A stretch of 64,000 nucleotides of DNA from Acinetobacter lwoffii (GTDB lineage Bacteria; Pseudomonadota; Gammaproteobacteria; Pseudomonadales; Moraxellaceae). Location of the stretch: NCBI GenBank assembly GCA_013530545.1, contig SPVA01000043.1:1-64000 (forward strand), given 5' to 3'. Positions 38,026 through 46,226 of the stretch are shown here, piece by piece; within the stretch, counting starts at the first letter, position 1; every line of letters begins with the position of its first letter. The position numbers and the translations under genes are program-made. The notes under the pieces are model-generated. The model was not told where the DNA came from. It worked only from the letters and a program-made list of their open reading frames with translations, and did no database searches.

Positions 38026-39195
38026 ATGGCAGATTATCATCACGGTCTGCGTGTCTTAGAAATTAATGAAGGCACACGACCAATCCGAACCATTGCAACT
38101 GCTGTTCAGGGCTTAGTTGCGACTGCAGAAGATGCAGATTCACTTGTATTCCCACTGGATACACCAGTACTACTCACCAACATTCAAGCTGCTGTGGCCA
38201 AAGCTGGCACACAAGGCACATTAAAAACTGCACTTCAAGCGATGGCCAATCAAACCAATTCACTTTGTGTGGTGGTTCGTGTGGCAGCTGCTGCAGAAGA
38301 AGCTGCACAAACGGCAAATGTCGTGGGTACTGTCACAGCACAAGGCAAATACACTGGCTTAAAAGCATTACTCACAGCCAAAACCAAGTTGGGTGTTCAG
38401 CCACGTATCATTGGCGCACCTGGTCTTGACACTCAGCCAGTAGCCACAGAACTTGCTGCCATTGCACCTAAACTTCGTGCCTTTGCTTATGCCTATGCAT
38501 GGGGATGCCAAACTAAAGAAGAAGTTAAAGCATATCGTGATGCCTTTGCTTCACGTGAACTCATGATCATCTGGCCAAACTTTGTGGCGTTCAATGTCGA
38601 TACAGCACAAACCGAAACCGTTCCAGCGGTGGCATGTGCCATGGGCTTGCGTGCCAAGATCGACAATGAAATTGGCTGGCACAAAACCTTATCCAACGTT
38701 GCCGTTCAAGGCGTGACTGGTATCGATGCCGATGTGACTTGGGATCTGCAAGACCCTGCAACAGATGCAGGCTTCCTGAACAGCAATGACATCACCACGT
38801 TGATTCAGCACGAAGGCTTCCGTTTCTGGGGTTCACGTACCTGTTCTGACGATCCTTTATTCCCATTCGAGAACTACACACGTACTGCACAAATCATGGC
38901 AGATACGATTGCTGAAGCGCATATGTGGGCAATCGATAAACCAATGCATCCGTCATTGGTCACAGACATGATTGAAGGGATCAAGTCAAAACAGCGTGAA
39001 TGGACACGTCTTGGTTATCTCATGGGTGGCGATTCTTGGTATGACCCTGAGTCAAACAGCAAAGAAACGCTGAAAGATGGTCAGCTCAATATTGACTATG
39101 ACTATACGCCAGTGCCACCGCTTGAAGATCTTCGTTTCCGTCAGCGCATCACAGACAGCTATTTGGCTGATTTCGCTGCTTCGATTACAGCATAA
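38026..39195 (+). CDS. FI: Tail sheath protein (P2 gpFI)
   Basis: The 389-aa contractile sheath subunit begins DYHHGLRVLEINEGTRPI and includes IIGAPGLDTQPV, SRELMIIWPNF and TCSDDPLFPFENYTRTAQI, all typical of P2-type sheaths. Only a weak AGG lies upstream, inside the terminator hairpin arm. Confidence 0.96.
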   Translation: MADYHHGLRVLEINEGTRPIRTIATAVQGLVATAEDADSLVFPLDTPVLLTNIQAAVAKAGTQGTLKTALQAMANQTNSLCVVVRVAAAAEEAAQTANVVGTVTAQGKYTGLKALLTAKTKLGVQPRIIGAPGLDTQPVATELAAIAPKLRAFAYAYAWGCQTKEEVKAYRDAFASRELMIIWPNFVAFNVDTAQTETVPAVACAMGLRAKIDNEIGWHKTLSNVAVQGVTGIDADVTWDLQDPATDAGFLNSNDITTLIQHEGFRFWGSRTCSDDPLFPFENYTRTAQIMADTIAEAHMWAIDKPMHPSLVTDMIEGIKSKQREWTRLGYLMGGDSWYDPESNSKETLKDGQLNIDYDYTPVPPLEDLRFRQRITDSYLADFAASITA

Positions 39196-39206
39196 GGAAT
39201 TAACGC

Positions 39207-39722
39207 ATGGGATTACCTAGCAAACTCAAAAACATGAACCTTTTTAATGAAGGTGAAAGTTATTTAGGTGAAATCAAAACTGTGGTTTTACCTAAATTAG
39301 GTCGTAAAACTGAAGATTACCGTGGTGGCGGTATGAATGGCACAGTCAAAACAGACATGGGTATGTCTGATGATGGCTTGGTGCTTGAATCCACATTCGG
39401 TGGTTTAGACCTGCTCACATTACGCCAGTACGGTATGGAAAAGATCGATGGCGTGTACATGCGTTTTACTGGTGCTTATCAGCGTGATGACACTGGTGAA
39501 GTCGATGCAGTCGAAGTCGTGGTTCGTGGTCGTCATGAAGAAATTGATGGCGGTGATTCTGAACCAGGTGAAGACACTGAACATAAAGTCGTGACCAACT
39601 GTGTTTATTACAAATTGACAGTCAACGGCAAAGTTGAGATCGAAATTGACATTCTAGGCTTCAAAGAAGTGATTGACGGTGTTGATCGCTTAGCGAAGCA
39701 ACGTAACGCACTAGGCATTTAA
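39207..39722 (+). CDS. FII: Tail tube protein (P2 gpFII)
   Basis: The 171-aa tube subunit starts GLPSKLKNMNLFNEGESYLGE and contains RKTEDYRGGGMNGTVKTDMG in its first third (conserved core EDYRGGGMNG). It follows the sheath gene by 11 bp. Confidence 0.95.
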   Translation: MGLPSKLKNMNLFNEGESYLGEIKTVVLPKLGRKTEDYRGGGMNGTVKTDMGMSDDGLVLESTFGGLDLLTLRQYGMEKIDGVYMRFTGAYQRDDTGEVDAVEVVVRGRHEEIDGGDSEPGEDTEHKVVTNCVYYKLTVNGKVEIEIDILGFKEVIDGVDRLAKQRNALGI

Positions 39723-39732
39723 GTTTTCCTAC

Positions 39733-39767
39733 CCTTGCATGAACAACGTTTTGTGCAAGGTTTTTTT
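39733..39767 (+). terminator. Internal terminator between tube and gpE genes
   Basis: CCTTGCA and TGCAAGG form a perfect 7-bp stem followed by seven T residues. It lies inside the late operon and may lower expression of E-T-U-D relative to the abundant sheath and tube. Confidence 0.75.
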
Positions 39768-39793
39768 AATTTGTCACTTTTTAGGAATGCAAC

Positions 39794-40165
39794 ATGAATA
39801 CTCAAGACCAAGACAACGTTCAAACCTTGACTGAAGATCAAGCGATGAATCAAAAAGCGATTCAAAACCCAAATGAAGAAACCGTTCAGCTAGAACAGTT
39901 CATTCAATTTGGCGGTACCACAATCACAGAAATCAAAATCCGCAAACCCAATGTGAAAGCACTCAGCGGTGTCAGCCTGCAGGCGATCTATCAGCATGAT
40001 GTCAATGCCTTGATCAAAGTACTGCCACGTGTGACCACACCTGCATTAACAGCACAGCAAGTACTTGAACTGGATCCTGTCGACTTTGCACAGCTTGGAG
40101 GTCACTTGGTCACTTTTTTGTACCCGAAGGATCTGCAGAAAGCGATCAAAGAGGAACAGCAATAA
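39794..40165 (+). CDS. E: Tail assembly protein (P2 gpE)
   Basis: The 123-aa protein belongs to the gpE family of tail assembly chaperones (TTITEIKIRKPNVKALSGVSLQ). It binds the tape measure with its frameshifted form. The last part of the gene carries the T-TTT-TTG heptamer at 40114-40120. Confidence 0.92.
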   Translation: MNTQDQDNVQTLTEDQAMNQKAIQNPNEETVQLEQFIQFGGTTITEIKIRKPNVKALSGVSLQAIYQHDVNALIKVLPRVTTPALTAQQVLELDPVDFAQLGGHLVTFLYPKDLQKAIKEEQQ

Positions 40166-40308
40166 AACTGGTCGATGAAGTAGATGAAGCAATTGCCAAT
40201 ATTGCCTGCATCTTTCATTGGCCACCCAGCGCATACGATGACATGGACATTATCGAATTAAGTAAATGGCATCACCTTGCGCTGAAGCGTCACCAAACCA
40301 ACGTGTAA
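39794..40308 (+). CDS. E+E': gpE+E' fusion made by -1 ribosomal frameshift
   Basis: The -1 frame is open from the slippery site to TAA at 40306-40308. It encodes the E' signature LVDEVDEAIANIACIFHWPP and ELSKWHHLALKRH. There is no start codon in a sensible place for E' alone. Reading gpE to 40120 and slipping back one base gives 171 aa. This is the P2 arrangement, with the identical heptamer. Confidence 0.88.
40114..40120 (+). promoter_or_regulatory. Programmed -1 frameshift site (T TTT TTG)
   Basis: In the gpE frame the codons are ACT TTT TTG, so the heptamer T-TTT-TTG is in the correct phase for tandem -1 slippage. It is the same sequence P2 uses. Confidence 0.88.
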
Positions 40309-40321
40309 CACGAGTCCACCA

Positions 40322-42778
40322 ATGTCAAAACTAAAATTAGAAGTCCTATTCAACGCTACTGATAAAGTATCTGGACCCATCAAAACAATCATTGGTGGCT
40401 CAAAATCTATGGCTGCTGCATTAAAGAAAACCAATGGTGAGCTGAAGGATCTCGAAGCACAACAGCGCAAAATCTCAGGTTTCCGTCAGCTCACAGCACA
40501 GTCTGAAAAAACAGCTCAGGCTTTGGCCAAAAATAAACAGACCATTGCTGAATTAAAAGAAGCCTTAAAGATTAATCCTGAAGCACAGGAAACAGTGACC
40601 GCTTTGGCACGTGCTGAAGCTGCTCATAAACGCCTGATGGCAGTGCAAAAAGGTCAAAGTAAAGAATTGACTGGCATGGCACAGGAATTCAACAAAGCTG
40701 GCATTCAGATGGATCGGCTGAATGAAGAAGAATCGGATCTCAAAAATAAGATTCATCTGACTACTATGGAGCTAAACAAACAAAAAGAAGCCTTAGGCAA
40801 ACATGAAGTTGCTCAAAAGAATTATGAAAAGATGCAGGCACGAATGGGCAAAGCCAATGAACTTGCTAAAAAAGGTTTAATGATTGCCGGTGCTGGTGCT
40901 GCATCACTAGCAGTACCAGTCAAAATTGCTATCGATTATGAGTCAGCCATGGCGGATGTAGCTAAAGTCGTGGACGGTTTAAAAGATGAAGCCGGTAAAA
41001 TTACACCAGCTTATAAACTCATGTCAGATCAGATTGTTGAAATGACCACACGTCTGCCAATGGCAGCCAAAGATATTGCAGCCATTGTTGCTGCAGGTGC
41101 TCAGTCTGGTATTGCTAAAAATGAGTTACTTGGCTTTGCCGAGTCTGCAGTAAAAATGGGTGTCGCGTTTGACATCACTGCAGACCAGGCAGGTCAAAGC
41201 ATGGCAGAAATGCGTGCAGCATTTAAACTGACACAGCCACAAGTGGTCGCACTTGCTGACCGCATCAACTACCTGGGCAACACATCACCGAACAAAGCCG
41301 ACAAGATCATGGAAGTCGTTCAACGGATCGGTGCATTAGGTGAAGTCGGTGGTTTCGCATCAAGCAGCATTGCTGCTATGGCTGCATCACTGACATCGGT
41401 TGAACCTGATGTTGCTGCAACGGGTATCAAGAACATGATTCTTGCATTGACCAAAGGCGAGTCAGCCACCAAAGGTCAGTCTGCAGCATTTAAAAAATTG
41501 GGCTTGGACAGTGTTCAAGTGTCCAAAGATATGCAGAAAGATGCTGAAGCAACTGTGGCGAAGGTCATCGAGGGGATTCAAAAACTCGAAAAACATGAAC
41601 AGGTGGCGATCACCAATGAACTGTTTGGCTCTGAAGCTTTGCCTATTGTGATGCAATATTCACAAGGTCTAGACACACTCAAAAAGAACTTAAACGCTGT
41701 GTCAGATGCCAAAGTCTATGCTGGATCGATGGAAGCTGAATATGCTGCTCGAGCAGCAACAACAGCCAACAATATTCAATTAGCCAAGAACCATATGGCA
41801 GCCTTAGGCATCACCATCGGTAATGTTTTATTACCTGGTGTGAATTCTATGATTGGCAGCTTTAATGGTGTCATGAGTGCCGTTCAAAAATGGTCACAGG
41901 CGAACCCTGGTCTGTCATCCGGTTTAGTCAAAATTGCTATTGGTGCCATTGCCATTGTAGGTGGTCTGTCTGCCCTATCCATTGGTTTAATTGCTGTTTT
42001 TGGTCCAATGATGATGGTTGGTCGTGCATTTGGTGTGGTCGCTATGGCAGCACGTGCCATGAGCATGGCTTTACTCACCAACCCAATTACATGGATTGTA
42101 CTTGCCATTGCCGGTGCTGCATTCCTGATCTATAAGAATTGGGCCCCTATATCAGGATTCTTTGTTGGTATTTGGAATACCATCAAAACAGCGTTCAATG
42201 GCGGTATTCGTGGCATTTCAGCACTGATTATCAATTGGAGTCCAATCGGACTATTTTATTCAGCATTTGCTGGCGTATTACGTTGGTTCGGCATTGATCT
42301 TCCTGCGAAGTTCACTGGCTTTGGTGCCATGATTTTAGAAGGATTGAAAAACGGTATTTTATCCAAAGTCAATGCCGTCAAAGATGCCATCACCGGTGCT
42401 GTTAGTGGTGTCATTGATAAAGCCAGGGGCATTCTAGGCATCCATTCACCTTCACGTGTCTTTATGGGTATTGGTGGCTATACCATGCAAGGTATGGCCA
42501 ACGGTATTGCCAATGCCAACAACTTACCAGTGGCAGCAACCACCACAGCCACACAAGGTGTTGTAGATACAGCAGTCAAAACTAAACCAGTCAAACCAAT
42601 CTCAATGGGTGGTGGATCTGCCAAATCATTTGTCAGCAATGACACCATCAACATCACCATTCAAGCCAAAGATGGTTCATTTGTGAAAGGTACTGCTGAA
42701 GCCTTGCGTCAGGAATTACAACGTGTCGCGCAAGAAGAACAAAATGCAAAACGTAAATTTTTAACAGACACGGAGTAA
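40322..42778 (+). CDS. T: Tail tape measure protein (P2 gpT)
   Basis: The 818-aa protein has a long coiled coil at residues about 30-185, then the TP901-type core (YESAMADVAKVVDGLKDE; MPMAAKDIAAIVAAGAQSG-like), hydrophobic segments around 520-610, and a C-terminal tail ending in helices. Its length sets tail length. The HSPSRVFMGIGGYTMQGMANG segment is the usual tape-measure C-terminal motif. Confidence 0.95.
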   Translation: MSKLKLEVLFNATDKVSGPIKTIIGGSKSMAAALKKTNGELKDLEAQQRKISGFRQLTAQSEKTAQALAKNKQTIAELKEALKINPEAQETVTALARAEAAHKRLMAVQKGQSKELTGMAQEFNKAGIQMDRLNEEESDLKNKIHLTTMELNKQKEALGKHEVAQKNYEKMQARMGKANELAKKGLMIAGAGAASLAVPVKIAIDYESAMADVAKVVDGLKDEAGKITPAYKLMSDQIVEMTTRLPMAAKDIAAIVAAGAQSGIAKNELLGFAESAVKMGVAFDITADQAGQSMAEMRAAFKLTQPQVVALADRINYLGNTSPNKADKIMEVVQRIGALGEVGGFASSSIAAMAASLTSVEPDVAATGIKNMILALTKGESATKGQSAAFKKLGLDSVQVSKDMQKDAEATVAKVIEGIQKLEKHEQVAITNELFGSEALPIVMQYSQGLDTLKKNLNAVSDAKVYAGSMEAEYAARAATTANNIQLAKNHMAALGITIGNVLLPGVNSMIGSFNGVMSAVQKWSQANPGLSSGLVKIAIGAIAIVGGLSALSIGLIAVFGPMMMVGRAFGVVAMAARAMSMALLTNPITWIVLAIAGAAFLIYKNWAPISGFFVGIWNTIKTAFNGGIRGISALIINWSPIGLFYSAFAGVLRWFGIDLPAKFTGFGAMILEGLKNGILSKVNAVKDAITGAVSGVIDKARGILGIHSPSRVFMGIGGYTMQGMANGIANANNLPVAATTTATQGVVDTAVKTKPVKPISMGGGSAKSFVSNDTINITIQAKDGSFVKGTAEALRQELQRVAQEEQNAKRKFLTDTE

Positions 42779-42784
42779 TCACAC

Positions 42785-43225
42785 ATGATGATGGCTTTAG
42801 GCATGTTCGTATTTTCACTACGCACTGCCTCATATCAAGAATTAAAACGTGTTACCAACTGGCGACATCCGTCCAATAGTCGTGTTGGTGCTGCACCTGC
42901 TTATCAATTTGTGGGCAAAGGTGAAGACACCATCACCCTGCAAGGGGTGATTTATCACGAGATCACCGGCAGTCGAAATACTTTAGATATCGTGCGCCAA
43001 ATGGGGGATACCGGCAAAGCCTATACCCTGATTGAAGGCACAGGCAAAATTTATGGCTTGGTCATCATCAATGACCTAGAAGAAGGCAAAACCTTTTTCT
43101 TCAAAGATGGTGCAGCACGTAAAACAGAATTCACTATCAAACTGACCATCGTTCGCGACTGGCAACCCAGCATTTTGGGCACACTGGTTGGCATGGGCAT
43201 TGGTGCACTGAATAGGATCTTGTAA
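42785..43225 (+). CDS. U: Tail protein (P2 gpU)
   Basis: The 146-aa protein starts MMALGMFVFSLRTASYQELKR, the standard gpU opening, and continues with WRHPSNSRVGAAPAYQFVGKG. It terminates the tail tube near the head. Its stop overlaps the gpD start. Confidence 0.95.
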   Translation: MMMALGMFVFSLRTASYQELKRVTNWRHPSNSRVGAAPAYQFVGKGEDTITLQGVIYHEITGSRNTLDIVRQMGDTGKAYTLIEGTGKIYGLVIINDLEEGKTFFFKDGAARKTEFTIKLTIVRDWQPSILGTLVGMGIGALNRIL

Positions 43226-44541
43226 TGCTTAAACAGGCTTTAAATTTTGCAAATAACGCCATCAATGCGATTGATAAATTAACTGAATACCCAACGCCCA
43301 TTTTTCGTGTTGAAGTGGATGGTGTCGATATTTCACCACAAATGGCCACACGTTTAATGTCGCTGACAGTCAAAGATAATCGTGGCTTAGTTGTTGACAC
43401 TGTAGATATTGAACTCAGTGATGCCGACGGCATGTTATCTATCCCACCCAAAGGTGCAAAAATTCAGGTGTGGTTAGGTTGGTCCAATACCGGTTTATTT
43501 GATAAAGGCGTATATAAGGTTGAATCGACTTCACATCGTGGTGCGCCAGATGTACTTTCAATTTCTGCCATGGCCAATGACGTATCTGAAGGTTTAAAAC
43601 AGAAACGTGAACGCAGCTGGAATAATCAAACCATTCAGCAAATCTTTGACAAGATCGGTGATGAATATGAACTCAAAGTCATAGTTCATGAAAAATTTGC
43701 GTCCAAAGTTATTAAATACATTGCTCAGAATGAATCTGATGCAAATCTCATTACTCGAATTGCCGATGAACAAGATGCAATTGCTACAGTGAAAAATGGT
43801 CATTTGATCTTACTACCACGTGGTGCCAGCCAAACGGTTTCAGGTTTAGCTTTGCCACGCAAAATCATCACCCGGGATGAAGGCGACCAACACAACTACA
43901 CCAATGGAACCGGTACCGACAATATCACTGGTGTTAAAGCCTATTACTATGCAGACAATAAAGCCAAAAAACTGCATGTATTTGTCGGTGACAGTGAAGA
44001 CAACTTAAAAGAAATTCGCTATGTGCATCGGGATAAAACCACAGCAGAATTGGCAGCCAATGCAGAATACAACCGTTGCAAACGGACTGCACAAAAGCTG
44101 ACTTATGCTTTGGCCAAAGGAGATCCAACGCTGATTCCCGAACAGGAATTTGAATTTAACGGACTCAAGCCTGAAATTGATGACATCATTTGGTTAGGTA
44201 CCAACATCACCCATACTTTAAATGACAGTGGCTTGACCACTTCTGTTGAATTGGAAGTGCAGCTGCCCGATGCAGATGACGTGTCAACTTTGTTTGAAGG
44301 CAAGGAAGAAAAAACGGAAGAAGAAAAGCAAGCCAAAAAGAAAAAGCGCACTGGTAAAAATTATGCTGAATTCACTGGTGTGATTGCCTATTACAGTGAA
44401 GGTGGCAAGTCCATCAAACTGACCTCTGGTGATCAGTCCAAACCTTTAAAACTCACCCACATTTATAAATCTAAAAAGACTGCGACCAATGCCTTAAAAC
44501 GAGAACAGGCAAAAATTGATAAATATAAAAAATCAAAATAA
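43225..44541 (+). CDS. D: Tail/baseplate hub protein, late control gene D (P2 gpD)
   Basis: The 438-aa hub protein contains PTPIFRVEVDGVDISPQMATRL-type opening (core FRVEVDGVDI), LSDADGMLSIPPKGAKI, and LITRIADEQDAIATVKNGHL. It is the last late gene, as in P2, and has a Lys/Glu-rich segment near residue 375. Confidence 0.95.
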   Translation: MLKQALNFANNAINAIDKLTEYPTPIFRVEVDGVDISPQMATRLMSLTVKDNRGLVVDTVDIELSDADGMLSIPPKGAKIQVWLGWSNTGLFDKGVYKVESTSHRGAPDVLSISAMANDVSEGLKQKRERSWNNQTIQQIFDKIGDEYELKVIVHEKFASKVIKYIAQNESDANLITRIADEQDAIATVKNGHLILLPRGASQTVSGLALPRKIITRDEGDQHNYTNGTGTDNITGVKAYYYADNKAKKLHVFVGDSEDNLKEIRYVHRDKTTAELAANAEYNRCKRTAQKLTYALAKGDPTLIPEQEFEFNGLKPEIDDIIWLGTNITHTLNDSGLTTSVELEVQLPDADDVSTLFEGKEEKTEEEKQAKKKKRTGKNYAEFTGVIAYYSEGGKSIKLTSGDQSKPLKLTHIYKSKKTATNALKREQAKIDKYKKSK

Positions 44542-44546
44542 AAAAA

Positions 44547-44573
44547 ATCCCGACTTTGGGGTGAAGTCGAGAT
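44547..44573 (-). terminator. Inverted repeat after gpD
   Basis: ATCCCGACTT and AAGTCGAGAT pair with one mismatch. The T run is on the minus strand, so it would best stop leftward transcripts entering the late genes; it may also shield the 3' end of the gpD mRNA. Confidence 0.5.
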
Positions 44574-44686
44574 GAAATGGGTTTAATTAAAATAACGATA
44601 TTTGATTATTTTTACAACATTTTATTTAGATATATCGTAATTTTGTTATATATTTGTATGAATAAATTTTGATCCAAAGGTGCAAT

Positions 44687-44932
44687 ATGTCTAGACCTTC
44701 ACGTACTAAATGCCCACATTGCGGTTCAAGTTTCCCTATCCGAAACAGTGTCGAATTAAATCCACTTTTACGACGTTTCCACGCTCAGTGTTCAAATGTT
44801 GAATGCGGTTTTACTGCGCAAGGTTTTTTTCAGATTGAATTTGAACTCTCACCATCGGGCATGCCTAACCCAGAAATAAACCTCCCCCCTTCCCCACATA
44901 AAAATAAGAATCCACAGGTCTCACGTGTCTAA
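44687..44932 (+). CDS. ogr: Ogr/Delta-like late transcription activator
   Basis: The 81-aa zinc-finger protein has paired cysteines in CPHCGSSF and, 24 residues later, CSNVECGF, the Ogr/Delta pattern C-x2-C-N-C-x4-C. Such proteins bind upstream of P2 late promoters and recruit RNA polymerase through its alpha subunit. It sits right after gpD, the exact P2 location, and the three 22-bp boxes are its likely targets. The ATG follows AAAGG; an upstream TTG is less likely. Confidence 0.9.
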   Translation: MSRPSRTKCPHCGSSFPIRNSVELNPLLRRFHAQCSNVECGFTAQGFFQIEFELSPSGMPNPEINLPPSPHKNKNPQVSRV

Positions 44933-45125
44933 AAAATTTGATATTGCCCAACAGAATCAATTGGATCAAGTTCACGTGGTACCACGTGATTACAGCACAC
45001 CATCACTTGATGAATGTGAACAATGCGGTAATGACATTCCACCAGAACGACAAAAGCTAGGTGCAGTCACTTTATGCATTGAATGTAAAAGTTTGGAAGA
45101 ACGCCATGCCAATTGTTATCGCTGA
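44925..45125 (+). CDS. TraR/DksA-type zinc-finger protein
   Basis: The 66-aa protein has the DksA/TraR C4 finger: CEQCGNDIPPERQKLGAVTLCIEC. Short phage members act on RNA polymerase without the long coiled coil of DksA. It starts with GTG and overlaps the ogr stop, so the two are cotranslated. Confidence 0.87.
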   Translation: MSKKFDIAQQNQLDQVHVVPRDYSTPSLDECEQCGNDIPPERQKLGAVTLCIECKSLEERHANCYR

Positions 45126-45177
45126 TACATCAGATCCAATCGAATGCCCCTGCCCTGAATGCACATCACAAGATTAA
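45106..45177 (+). CDS. Possible 23-aa micro-protein with a CPCPEC motif
   Basis: An ATG inside the end of the TraR-like gene opens a 23-codon frame with three closely spaced cysteines (ECPCPECTSQD at its end). It might be a real coupled gene or chance; no family is known to me. Confidence 0.25.
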   Translation: MPIVIADTSDPIECPCPECTSQD

Positions 45178-45197
45178 TAAGCAAAGGAAAAATAAAA

Positions 45198-45368
45198 ATG
45201 GACCAACAAACTGCACTGATTTTAATTGTTGTAAACCTATTGGCTGCCGTGGTACTCATCATATGGTACTTGTTCGACCGTTATACCAAACGCATTGAAA
45301 GCTTAATTCAGCAAAATAACAAACCAAGCTGTGCATTTATTCAAACCCAAACCAAGCGTAAAGGATAA
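45198..45368 (+). CDS. Small single-pass membrane protein
   Basis: The 56-aa product has one membrane helix (about residues 6-27: ALILIVVNLLAAVVLIIWYL), followed by a basic cytoplasmic tail. The start at 45198 is preceded by AAAGGAAAA. It lies in the post-ogr gene string. Function unknown. Confidence 0.6.
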   Translation: MDQQTALILIVVNLLAAVVLIIWYLFDRYTKRIESLIQQNNKPSCAFIQTQTKRKG

Positions 45369-45372
45369 AAAT

Positions 45373-45459
45373 ATGTGGCTCTATCCTTTTTTAGTAGGTG
45401 CAATTGTTGGTGTTAGTGCAAGTGCTTTATTATTTCTGCACACAGTAGGCTGGTTTTAA
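45373..45459 (+). CDS. 28-aa hydrophobic micro-protein
   Basis: ATG 45373 follows AAAGGATAAAA and opens 28 codons that are almost wholly a membrane helix (MWLYPFLVGAIVGVSASALL at the start). Its start is 4 bp after the previous membrane gene, which suggests co-translation of a small two-protein membrane unit. Confidence 0.5.
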   Translation: MWLYPFLVGAIVGVSASALLFLHTVGWF

Positions 45460-45535
45460 AAAAACAGTTATAATAACAACAGGATGACAGCATATTGCTG
45501 GGTGTACAGGCTTGATACATTTTCAGACATCCTTT

Positions 45536-45557
45536 AAAGGCCCCACATGGGGCTTTT
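45536..45557 (+). terminator. Terminator of the ogr operon
   Basis: AAAG-GCCCC, loop ACAT, GGGGC-TTTT. It separates the ogr gene string from the lipoprotein gene. Confidence 0.8.
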
Positions 45558-45578
45558 AATTTATATAGAGGGCATCCC

Positions 45579-45908
45579 ATGAAAAAATTTATAAGTGCAT
45601 TATGTGCAGCATTTCTATCTGCATGCAGCAGTACACCAGAATATAAAACAGTGGAAGTCACAGCAGATCAGTTTGGGGATAAATGGCCACTGACTGTGGA
45701 TAAAGGAACCTTACATTGCGAACAACCGACACGAATCATTTTTACTGCACCAGATGGCCAAAAATATGGCGTCAATGGATCGGCTCAAAATGACTATGTG
45801 ACAATCATGGAAATTACAAAAGATACTGAAATTATGGGACAAAAAATTAAAATGAATCCATCGGTATTAATAGAAGAAGGTATGCAACTCTGCGAAAACG
45901 CCAAATAA
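45579..45908 (+). CDS. Prophage lipoprotein of the DUF2511 type
   Basis: The 109-aa protein has a signal peptide with lipobox LSAC (Cys16). The mature part shows the DUF2511 pattern WPLTVDKGTLHCE ... FTAPDGQKYGVNGSAQ and two cysteines that could form a disulfide. It is flanked by terminators on both sides, as expected for an independently expressed prophage accessory gene. Role unknown; an effect on the lysogen's envelope is only a guess. Confidence 0.7.
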   Translation: MKKFISALCAAFLSACSSTPEYKTVEVTADQFGDKWPLTVDKGTLHCEQPTRIIFTAPDGQKYGVNGSAQNDYVTIMEITKDTEIMGQKIKMNPSVLIEEGMQLCENAK

Positions 45909-45911
45909 AAT

Positions 45912-45938
45912 AAAAGCTCCAGAATCTGGAGCTTTTTT
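45912..45938 (+). terminator. Terminator after the lipoprotein gene
   Basis: AAAAGCTCCAGA and TCTGGAGCTTTT form a near-perfect palindrome followed by further T residues. Confidence 0.9.
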
Positions 45939-45949
45939 GTATCTTTCAC

Positions 45950-45979
45950 TTGACGCATAAAATGATTCACTGATACAGT
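45950..45979 (+). promoter_or_regulatory. Promoter of the C4 RNA unit with an embedded operator
   Basis: TTGACG (45950-45955) and TACAGT (45974-45979) are 18 bases apart. The spacer ends in TGATTCACTGAT (45963-45974), which recurs exactly at 47559-47570 in the repressor control region, so the prophage repressor probably silences this promoter. Confidence 0.65.
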
Positions 45980-46044
45980 TTTACCACTACAGCAAAATCT
46001 GTAGTCAGGCGTGGAAACCTGAAACCATCATAAGGCGCAAATAA

Positions 46045-46068
46045 AGTCGCGCAAGCGGCTGTTTTTTT
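46045..46068 (+). terminator. Leader terminator upstream of the C4 RNA
   Basis: AGTCGC and GCGGCT pair around a GCAA loop (one G-U pair) and are followed after one base by seven T residues. It lies between the first C4 target copy and the C4 RNA itself, so it may control read-through into the unit. Confidence 0.7.
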
Positions 46069-46071
46069 GTG

Positions 46072-46165
46072 TAAAATTCGGCTATGCCTTTTATGGCAGG
46101 CTGGACAGGGTGCCCTTCGGGGCAGCCGTTCCTTATGACGGTAAATTTCCACCCCTGTTCAGTCT
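46072..46165 (+). ncRNA. C4-type antisense RNA
   Basis: The sequence has the C4 hallmarks: a TGCCC-TTCG-GGGCA stem-loop, GGCAGCC followed by GTTCCTTATGACGG, and a flanking long-range helix (CTGGACAGGGT with ACCCCTGTTCAG). Two segments are complementary to the mRNA just downstream: TTCCTTATG (46129-46137) to CATAAGGAA over the ribosome-binding site (46213-46221), and AATTTCCAC (46144-46152) to GTGGAAATT (46179-46187). In P1/P7, C4 RNA blocks translation of the antirepressor in this way. Ends are estimated. Confidence 0.85.
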
Positions 46166-46226
46166 GTCACCAATCTTTGTGGAAATTGATTGGTGTCAGG
46201 TTTCAAACTTGACATAAGGAAAAACC

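Noticed and set aside
42100-42140. Plus-strand ORF 41890-42135 inside the tape measure gene
   Set aside because: Out-of-frame shadow of the hydrophobic part of gpT.
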